Position numbers and translations under genes: made by a program
Source of the DNA: Candidatus Nomurabacteria bacterium RIFCSPHIGHO2_01_FULL_39_10
GTDB taxonomy: Bacteria; Patescibacteriota; Minisyncoccia; Phycocordibacterales; UBA9973
NCBI GenBank assembly: GCA_001786805.1
Contig: MFTJ01000006.1
Coordinates: forward strand, 1 to 5,741
Direction of reading: 5' to 3'
Length of the DNA stretch: 5,741 bases
Notes under the pieces: generated by a model
What the model saw: the letters and a program-made list of their open reading frames with translations, nothing else
Databases searched by the model: none
What the model was told of the DNA's origin: nothing
In this document: one piece after another, positions 1 through 4,717 of the stretch
Layout of the letters: each line of letters opens with the position of its first letter
Numbering within the stretch: position 1 is the first letter of the stretch

Positions 1-674
1 CCGCTCTTAAAAACACTTCTGTATCATATTTTACTACACAAACTAATTTAGCTTCTGCAAATGGGGATATTCCCTCAACTAGGAGATATATTCAACTCAC
101 CGCACAAAAATTAGTGCTTGAAAAAAAAATAATCCCACCTAAAATAGAACCATTCGCCCCATTACAAAACGGAAATGATCTGTTTTATCAATTTCAACGC
201 GAAGCAGCTAAACTTCAACATCAAGCATATAAAAATGCCATAAACCAAAAGATAGAACAAGCAATTGAAAGAGCTTTAAAAAGTAATAACGATATATATT
301 GTTTAGATTCTTTTGCTTTAAATCAAAAATTAGAAGAAATAAAAGAATTAAGTCTAGACTATTTAAACACATTTAATACAAATCCTGTAAATATATTTGT
401 AGACAATATGATGTTGGATAAATTTAATAATGTATTGAATCCACTTTTTGAAGTATTACATGAATGCGCTCAAGATAAAGATCACCCTCTACGTGCAATG
501 TACGCAGTTAAAAGCAGAGATCGAACAAAAAGCGAAGGACTAGTTCAAAAAGAAACCCCCACAACTATTGTTTTGAGCTCATTTTATAGTACTCTAGCCG
601 CACAAAATAAAATACCTTTCCTTATCCCTTCAACATTTGAAACAATCGCTCGCAGATATGGAATACTATCATGA
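1..674 (+). CDS. Unrecognised protein, 3' part only (open at left edge)
   Basis: The reading frame is open from the first complete codon (position 3) to the TGA at 672-674, giving 223 visible residues. A GTG at 114 could be read as a start, but the frame continues upstream without a stop and no Shine-Dalgarno sequence precedes the GTG, so the true start probably lies outside the window. I recognise no family. The visible part is soluble-looking, rich in Lys, Asn and Gln, with a helical Glu/Lys/Gln-rich stretch after an LFYQFQREAAKLQ segment and a more ordered C-terminus ending IPFLIPSTFETIARRYGILS. No membrane segment or catalytic motif stands out. Its stop overlaps the dph5 start as ATGA, implying cotranscription and translational coupling. 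Codons end mostly in A or T, and the + strand C excess seen in dph5 is absent, so it may have a different origin from its neighbour. Confidence 0.75.
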   Translation, partial: ALKNTSVSYFTTQTNLASANGDIPSTRRYIQLTAQKLVLEKKIIPPKIEPFAPLQNGNDLFYQFQREAAKLQHQAYKNAINQKIEQAIERALKSNNDIYCLDSFALNQKLEEIKELSLDYLNTFNTNPVNIFVDNMMLDKFNNVLNPLFEVLHECAQDKDHPLRAMYAVKSRDRTKSEGLVQKETPTTIVLSSFYSTLAAQNKIPFLIPSTFETIARRYGILS

Positions 675-1432
675 CCCTCTACCTAATCGGCCTCGGCCTT
701 GAAAACCAATACGACATCTCACTCAAAGGATTAAACATTCTCCGCTCCTGCGATATAATCTATTTGGAAAACTACACCTCTCTATTGCAATGCACAAAAC
801 AAGACCTTGAAACTCTCTACCAAAAACCAATCATCATCGCTGACCGCACCGCATCAGAAAATTTCGACCATAAAATATTAACCCAAGCCAAAACCCAAAA
901 CATCGCTTTTCTTATCGTCGGCGACCCTATTGCCGCAACCACCCACATCGAACTCTTCAAACAAGCCAAACAACAACAAATCCCAGTTCAAATCATCCAC
1001 AACGCCTCCATCTTAACCGCCATCGGCATCACCGGACTCCAATTATATAAATTCGGCAGAACTATCTCCATTCCCTTCCTAGAAGATGTACCCCAATTAG
1101 AAACACCCTACCACATCATTCGTGAAAACTTATTATTAGAATCCCATACCCTCTGTTTATTAGATCTAAAACCAAATCTCAACAAATTCATGACCCCAAA
1201 TCAAGCCATAACTATCCTCGAACACATCGAAAAAAAATTACAAGAAAACATCATCACAAGCGAACTTCAAGTAATCGCCTGCGCAAGATTAGGCACCGCA
1301 ACACAACTCATCAAATACGGCACAATTAAAGATATCAAAACCATCGACTTCGGCCCCCCTCCATACTGCCTCATCATCCCCGCTAAAAAACTACACTTTA
1401 TCGAACAAGAAATGCTTGAGATGTGGAGATAA
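671..1432 (+). CDS. dph5: Diphthine synthase (diphthamide methyltransferase Dph5/DphB)
   Basis: This SAM-dependent methyltransferase acts in diphthamide synthesis, methylating the 3-amino-3-carboxypropyl-histidine intermediate on translation elongation factor 2 in the cytoplasm. The 253-residue protein is full length for the archaeal family. Family signatures seen are the N-terminal LYLIGLGL (residues 3-10), the acidic/aromatic YLENYTS (31-37), the GDP loop in LIVGDPIAATTHI (81-93), the cofactor-pocket HNASI (110-114), the very characteristic TGLQLYKFGRTISIPF (121-136), and the C-terminal PPYCLIIPAKKLHFIEQEMLE (230-250). The ATG at 671 overlaps the upstream stop (ATGA), and the family N-terminus begins right there, so the start is secure. 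Any Shine-Dalgarno sequence is weak, fitting translational coupling. Codons frequently end in C (ATC, CTC, ACC), unlike the flanking unknown genes. No dph2 or dph6 is visible here. Naming is by recognition of motifs. Confidence 0.96.
   Translation: MTLYLIGLGLENQYDISLKGLNILRSCDIIYLENYTSLLQCTKQDLETLYQKPIIIADRTASENFDHKILTQAKTQNIAFLIVGDPIAATTHIELFKQAKQQQIPVQIIHNASILTAIGITGLQLYKFGRTISIPFLEDVPQLETPYHIIRENLLLESHTLCLLDLKPNLNKFMTPNQAITILEHIEKKLQENIITSELQVIACARLGTATQLIKYGTIKDIKTIDFGPPPYCLIIPAKKLHFIEQEMLEMWR
1425..1429 (+). promoter_or_regulatory. Shine-Dalgarno site that decides the next gene's start
   Basis: GGAG at 1425-1428, inside the last codons of dph5, lies six bases before the ATG at 1435-1437. 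That is normal Shine-Dalgarno spacing. It favours ATG 1435 over the in-frame GTG at 1423, which would overlap the site itself and add only four residues (MEIK). It is the only clear Shine-Dalgarno sequence in the operon; the dph5 and amidotransferase starts rely on ATGA overlaps. Confidence 0.6.
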
Positions 1433-1434
1433 AA

Positions 1435-2436
1435 ATGATCGTTCCGCGAGACATAAATAGAATTACCGATGGATTAGGATACCCTATCGATAAAAAAATA
1501 AAACCATTAGTCCAAACACTCTGGGATTTAGGATACGAAACTCGTCAATCATGTGAAGGACATTTAGGTCGTAGAGAAGGCTACCCTTGGGTTGCTATCC
1601 CTAATCATCCAACAATCTCTAATTTAGAACAAGCCATAGAAGAGTATAATAACACAACCTCCTATACTTGGTCTTTAATTAAGCATGAATTCAAAAAAGA
1701 AAAATTTATTGAATATACTTTACAGCCAACAATTGAAGAGGTCATCGATTGGGAGACTAAACTACAAATCTATCCTCTAACAAAAAGAGATACCGATACT
1801 CCAAAACCATTAAACAAAGTACAACTCAAAGCTATACATAAAACGATTCCGATTCTGTCTCAATATCTAATAGATTATTTTAAACAGCATGATATCCCTA
1901 CAACGCCTCTTTTAGAATTTACAACAAGTATCAGCAAACAAGAGATAGAAAAAAGACAGGAAAAGATTAGATTAGAAAGAACCATTTCCAAACCACAGGA
2001 ACAAAAAATAAAACCACTTGTTCAAATATTATTAGAGTATGGGTATAAACCAATCACATTTACAGAAGGAAAATTTAATAGAGGAAAAAGCTATCCATCT
2101 GTTCAATTACATGACCAAGAAAACATCTCATTTTTAAATGACACTTTATTAGAATATAATAACTCACACAACCAAAAATGGACTTTAGCAGGAATAACTT
2201 ATAAGATAGATGAACAAAAGATAACTGCTCATGAACTACGTCCTGTTACTGAAATGGTAAACTATTTCGACACATACATTCCAACCTCTCCAGAACAAGC
2301 AGAACGTATCACAAAAGAAAAACCAGTTCTCTTAATCCCCAAACCATTAAACCAAGAAGAATTAGAACAAGCCCAAAACGATTTAGCATCTCTTGCTGAA
2401 TATATAAAAAATAATTTACCTAACAATACAAAATGA
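1435..2436 (+). CDS. Unrecognised protein with an internal tandem duplication
   Basis: The protein has 333 residues from the ATG at 1435, chosen because GGAG lies six bases upstream. I cannot name a family. The protein is two copies of one unit. Unit 1 spans about residues 20-152 and unit 2 about 190-328, joined by a Lys/Glu-rich linker. Paired segments are KIKPLVQTL/KIKPLVQIL, EGYPWVAI/KSYPSVQL, EEYNNT/LEYNNS, YTWSLIKHEF/QKWTLAGITY, TLQPTIEEVIDW/ELRPVTEMVNYF and PKPLN/PKPLN. Unit 1 contains SCEGH with Cys40 and His43, which looks like an active or metal-binding site. At the same place unit 2 reads TFTEGK, with Thr210 and Lys213, so only Glu-Gly is kept. No signal peptide or membrane helix is seen. 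The gene follows dph5 by two bases and overlaps the amidotransferase start (ATGA), suggesting cotranslation with both. Its A/T-ending codons and lack of C excess differ from both neighbours, which may mean it was acquired. Confidence 0.85.
   Translation: MIVPRDINRITDGLGYPIDKKIKPLVQTLWDLGYETRQSCEGHLGRREGYPWVAIPNHPTISNLEQAIEEYNNTTSYTWSLIKHEFKKEKFIEYTLQPTIEEVIDWETKLQIYPLTKRDTDTPKPLNKVQLKAIHKTIPILSQYLIDYFKQHDIPTTPLLEFTTSISKQEIEKRQEKIRLERTISKPQEQKIKPLVQILLEYGYKPITFTEGKFNRGKSYPSVQLHDQENISFLNDTLLEYNNSHNQKWTLAGITYKIDEQKITAHELRPVTEMVNYFDTYIPTSPEQAERITKEKPVLLIPKPLNQEELEQAQNDLASLAEYIKNNLPNNTK
1492..1890 (+). repeat. Internal duplication, copy 1 (Cys/His-bearing unit)
   Basis: This stretch encodes residues 20-152 of the duplicated protein. 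Its beginning shares 14 identical bases (1493-1506) with 2003-2016, exactly 510 bases (170 codons) downstream. The end of the unit, around PKPLN (residues 123-127), also matches its partner at nucleotide level (AAACCATTAAAC). This copy carries Cys40-Glu-Gly-His43. Confidence 0.7.
2002..2418 (+). repeat. Internal duplication, copy 2 (Cys/His lost)
   Basis: This stretch encodes residues 190-328, the second copy of the unit beginning at 1492. The order of matching segments is the same, but the spacing drifts from 170 residues at the start to 179 at PKPLN (302-306), so insertions have accumulated. Thr210 and Lys213 replace the Cys and His of copy 1. It probably keeps the fold without the putative active residues. 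Confidence 0.65.
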
Positions 2437-3164
2437 AACCAATCCTCCTCCTCCAATACCGCACCGACGAATCCGAAACACACGAACAACACTGCATCGC
2501 CAAAAAACTCGGCGTAAACCTAGACCAGCTCGACATCCGCAACGTCATCCGAGAACAACCACTCCCCTCACCACAACAACTCCAAAACTATCTTGGTGTC
2601 ATCAGCGGCGCCTCCGGCCAATTCAACGTCACTGACTGGCCATTCGCAATACAAACCGCAGTTGAAAAAACCTATCCGCTAATGGATGAAATCATCAACC
2701 AAGACTTTCCTTTTCTCGCCATCTGTTTTGGCCACCAATTGCTTGCCAAAATGTACGGTGGCCGTGTTGAACGCAATCCCACCCGCGCCGAATCCGGCAG
2801 CACTCGCATTCTCCTCACCTCTCTCGGTCAAAGATCACCACTCTACCACTCACTCATTCCCTCCTTCTACTCCTGCAACGGCCATAAAGATAGCGTAATG
2901 GAACTTCCTTCTGGTGCCCAACTTCTCGCCATCTCCCCTACCTGTTACATCCAAAGCTACCAGATAAAAAATAACATCGCAACCACCCAATTCCACCCCG
3001 AATTAGATATGGACGACGTCAGATTTCGCTTAACGCTCACCCCTGAATACTGCTTTGAAAAAACAGTAGATGAAGTACTAGCCGAATATAAAGATATCAC
3101 TAAAAGTGGAATTATATTACAGAATTTTATGAAAGTGATGGAAAAGAATGAGAAAGAAAGGTAA
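2433..3164 (+). CDS. Class I glutamine amidotransferase (GMP synthase-like, stand-alone)
   Basis: This 243-residue cytoplasmic protein is a single class I glutaminase domain that hydrolyses glutamine to glutamate and ammonia. The triad is complete: nucleophile Cys98 in the AICFGHQLLA elbow, His188 and Glu190 in TTQFHPELD. Other family features are SGASG with VTDWPF (58-70), GGRVERNP (109-116), and CNGHKDSV (148-155), the loop before the C-terminal half. The N-terminus, with LLLQYRTDESETHE, and the length resemble stand-alone GMP synthase-like amidotransferases rather than the shorter archaeal GMP synthase glutaminase subunit (about 190 residues). The ATG at 2433 overlaps the upstream stop (ATGA) with no Shine-Dalgarno sequence. 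No synthetase domain or acceptor subunit is visible, so the ammonia acceptor is unknown. Being coupled to dph5 makes a link to the final amidation of diphthine conceivable but unproven. Codon use is C-rich, like dph5. Confidence 0.9.
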   Translation: MKPILLLQYRTDESETHEQHCIAKKLGVNLDQLDIRNVIREQPLPSPQQLQNYLGVISGASGQFNVTDWPFAIQTAVEKTYPLMDEIINQDFPFLAICFGHQLLAKMYGGRVERNPTRAESGSTRILLTSLGQRSPLYHSLIPSFYSCNGHKDSVMELPSGAQLLAISPTCYIQSYQIKNNIATTQFHPELDMDDVRFRLTLTPEYCFEKTVDEVLAEYKDITKSGIILQNFMKVMEKNEKER

Positions 3165-3170
3165 CAAAGA
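3150..3170 (-). terminator. Possible pyrimidine-rich terminator of the coiled-coil gene
   Basis: Reading on the minus strand, 20-40 bases past the TAG at 3191-3193, the sequence is strongly T/C-rich with runs of three to four T. Archaeal termination commonly uses T-rich tracts without hairpins. The longest T run is short, and the tract also codes for the Lys/Glu-rich tail of the amidotransferase on the other strand, so its composition may be incidental. Confidence 0.25.
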
Positions 3171-3190
3171 TGACTGAATGCATTTAGCAC

Positions 3191-4285
3191 CTATTCTCCC
3201 TCCACATCCGTCAACTTCGCCCCCATTCCCGTCAACACTAACGCTGAGGCCAAAAACGCCGTTCGTAACCCCCCCACTTTGCGTAACGTTCGCCGAGTCT
3301 CTCGCGCCTCCACTCGTTCCAACTGCCTCCCCACACCCTCAAGCCGCTTCACTTCCCCCGTCACTGCGTCAACCCCTCTTACTTTCCTCTCCTGCAACAC
3401 CTGCAATTCCAGCATCATCTCCTCAAGCTCCTTCTCTTTTTGTATCTGCAATAGCACCGCATCACGCACAATCTCAAACGCTAAATGCACTCGCTGTTCA
3501 CTATAATCTAAAAACTCCTCTGAAGACTGCAATAATCTCTCCACCTGCTGCTTAAACGTTCCTACAATAGTTATTTTTCTCATCAAACGCAACACTCTGC
3601 GCAGTATCTCCCCAATCTGTTTTTTTTTGACACGCAACTCTTTCATTATATTCGTTTTTGCCACAATATGATCCGCCAGCGCCACATCCTCGCTAATTGT
3701 TAACTCCATTTCCTTCCGCACTCGCTTCTCCAACTGCGCTGCAAACGGCACCCTCATATTCCCAAACAATTTAAGATCATTTTCAATTAATCTCATCACT
3801 TCATCTATAAACTCTGTAAATCCAGTTCTCAAATCAGCAATCTCTTCTTCCAACACCTCCCTATCCTCTATTCCTAACGATTTCATCCGCACAACTGTCT
3901 GCAGCCGCAAAACCAACAATCGAAATAATTCTAACGCCTCATGCACATCATACACCATCTCTAGATACTCATCCTCAATCACACTCTTCAACAGCCCAAT
4001 CACCTGTTTCACATCCTTCAAATACCGTTGCGCTTCTGTGATATACTCAGAATCATCTAACCTCTCCCGCAGCATTGCAACATCCTTCAATTTCTCATGC
4101 TTCTCTTTTAACGCCAACAACCGTTTGTAACTCTCTCTTCGTTTTCGTAACACCGTCTGCGTATCATACTCAAAACTACGTAACAACCCTGATAACTTCC
4201 CCATATCTTTAGAAACCTGACCAGAAAACGTAAACGCCGGCACACTATTTGCAAGAGCCAACTTTGTATCAAACCACCATGTCAT
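3191..4285 (-). CDS. Unrecognised long helical, coiled-coil-rich protein with hydrophobic C-terminal segment
   Basis: The 364-residue protein is dominated by charged, Leu-rich, helix-forming sequence. I do not recognise a family. Strong coiled-coil-like stretches are about residues 44-135 (with RKRRESYKRLLALKEKHEKL), 140-172, 183-236 and 245-336 (with IQKEKELEEMMLELQVLQER). Residues 339-353 (GGLRTAFLASALVLT) are hydrophobic and follow a basic Arg/Lys cluster, leaving an 11-residue acidic tail. This could be a short membrane anchor or a packing helix. The N-terminus, with Trp3, Trp4 and an aromatic AFTF, is not a signal peptide. The ATG at 4285 is supported by a TTTATATA box 26-27 bases upstream and no leader. 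Its coding strand is G-rich, the mirror image of the C-rich + strand genes, so it fits the local strand bias. A structural or scaffold role is possible; no enzyme motif is seen. Confidence 0.8.
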   Translation of the reverse strand: MTWWFDTKLALANSVPAFTFSGQVSKDMGKLSGLLRSFEYDTQTVLRKRRESYKRLLALKEKHEKLKDVAMLRERLDDSEYITEAQRYLKDVKQVIGLLKSVIEDEYLEMVYDVHEALELFRLLVLRLQTVVRMKSLGIEDREVLEEEIADLRTGFTEFIDEVMRLIENDLKLFGNMRVPFAAQLEKRVRKEMELTISEDVALADHIVAKTNIMKELRVKKKQIGEILRRVLRLMRKITIVGTFKQQVERLLQSSEEFLDYSEQRVHLAFEIVRDAVLLQIQKEKELEEMMLELQVLQERKVRGVDAVTGEVKRLEGVGRQLERVEARETRRTLRKVGGLRTAFLASALVLTGMGAKLTDVEGE

Positions 4286-4307
4286 ACGAGTAAGAAAACA
4301 AATTGAT

Positions 4308-4315
4308 TATATAAA
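4308..4315 (-). promoter_or_regulatory. Archaeal TATA box for the coiled-coil gene
   Basis: The minus strand reads TTTATATA here, a good match to the archaeal TATA consensus. The box centre is about 26-27 bases from the A of the ATG at 4285. Archaeal transcription normally starts about 25 bases downstream of the box, so the RNA would begin at or next to the ATG and be leaderless. The lack of any Shine-Dalgarno sequence between box and ATG agrees. The upstream BRE is not clear. Confidence 0.65.
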
Positions 4316-4400
4316 GATTATCAAAACCAAAAACAAAGAATAAAGATAACACATTTAACAATTTCCATACCCACTAGCCACTGGTCAACTGCGGACAGCA

Positions 4401-4408
4401 TTTATATA
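4401..4408 (+). promoter_or_regulatory. Archaeal TATA box for the RhuM remnant
   Basis: This is the same octamer, TTTATATA, as on the other strand. It follows a purine-containing ACAGCA that could act as a BRE. The centre is about 27-28 bases before the ATG at 4432, again predicting a leaderless or nearly leaderless RNA. It indicates that the truncated gene may still be transcribed. Confidence 0.65.
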
Positions 4409-4431
4409 CCAGTTCTACTCATAAACCTAAA

Positions 4432-4701
4432 ATGCAAAAAGAACTCACTGCAAAAGATAAAATCACCGAATTTTTACTCTATCGCTCTCCCAATGGTGAA
4501 ATGAAGATTGAAGTTTTTATTCATAACGAAAATGTCTGGCTTACCCAAAAAAGAATGGCTGAACTCTTTGATGTAGGAATTCCTGCTATTTCCAAACATT
4601 TAGATAACATCTACCAAGAAAGTGAATTAGACAAAAATTCAACTCTTTCCATTTTGGAAACAGTTCAAAAAGAAGGGAATAGGAATATCAAAAGAAAATA
4701 A
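4432..4701 (+). pseudogene. RhuM-family protein, N-terminal remnant
   Basis: The 89 residues match the start of RhuM-family proteins (named after Salmonella RhuM; usually about 300 residues or more; molecular role not well defined). Seen are the opening strands EFLLYRSPNGEMKIEVFIHNENVWLTQ (13-39), a helix-turn-helix-like segment around QKRMAELFDVGIPAISKHLDNIY (39-61), and the family-typical ESELDKNSTLSILETVQKEGNR (63-84). In full-length members the next part, after a KRK-like stretch, is a conserved YYNLDAI-type segment. Here the frame stops right after IKRK in A-rich DNA, 17 bases before the hppA stop, and no frame nearby continues the family sequence. A deletion is therefore more likely than a point frameshift. 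Such genes are typical of mobile or variable regions. The promoter remains intact, so a short DNA-binding protein might still be made. The ATG is supported by the TATA box spacing. Confidence 0.75.
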
Positions 4702-4709
4702 AAAAAATA
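4690..4709 (-). terminator. Oligo-T terminator of hppA
   Basis: On the minus strand, 11 bases past the hppA stop codon (4718-4720), there is a run of eight T (4700-4707), then A and four T, then further T-rich sequence. This is a typical hairpin-free archaeal terminator. It overlaps the 3' end of the RhuM remnant, read on the other strand as Lys-rich codons. Confidence 0.6.
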
Positions 4710-4717
4710 AATTCAAC

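Larger units (their letters stand above)
4286..4431. other. Divergent promoter region
   Basis: These 146 bases separate the leftward coiled-coil gene from the rightward RhuM remnant. The half nearest the coiled-coil gene is very A/T-rich, while 4366-4400 is more GC-rich. Each side carries one TTTATATA box close to its start codon. GATTAT occurs at 4305-4310 and 4316-4321, eleven bases apart, next to the left-facing box. ACTGGT (4380-4385) and ACCAGT (4408-4413) form a short inverted pair around the right-facing box. Neither is long enough to call an operator. No RNA gene is visible. Confidence 0.6.

Noticed and set aside
114..116. GTG as start of the first gene
   Set aside because: The frame is open upstream to the window edge with similar composition, and no Shine-Dalgarno or TATA box fits this GTG, so a 5'-incomplete gene is more likely.
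2262..2492. 76-codon open frame on the - strand
   Set aside because: It is antisense to the end of the duplicated gene and the start of the amidotransferase, its protein matches no family, and both genes on the + strand are better supported.
3165..3190. Terminator for the + strand operon in the convergent gap
   Set aside because: The 26-bp gap has no T run on the + strand and no hairpin; the following + strand sequence is C-rich. Termination must occur elsewhere or by another mode.
3178..3555. 125-codon + strand frame rich in Pro, Ser and Ala
   Set aside because: This is a shadow of the - strand coiled-coil gene: its low-complexity Pro/Ser/Leu composition follows from the C-rich antisense of Glu/Arg/Leu codons.
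3620..3628. Run of nine T (A9 on the coding strand of the coiled-coil gene) as a programmed frameshift site
   Set aside because: The frame reads on normally as VKKKQ for more than 140 further residues; similar A8-A9 runs occur in the first gene (121-129) and dph5, so it reflects Lys codons in A-rich DNA.
4380..4413. Inverted pair ACTGGT / ACCAGT around the right-facing TATA box as an operator
   Set aside because: Six bases with a 22-base spacer is within chance expectation, and the match does not extend outward.
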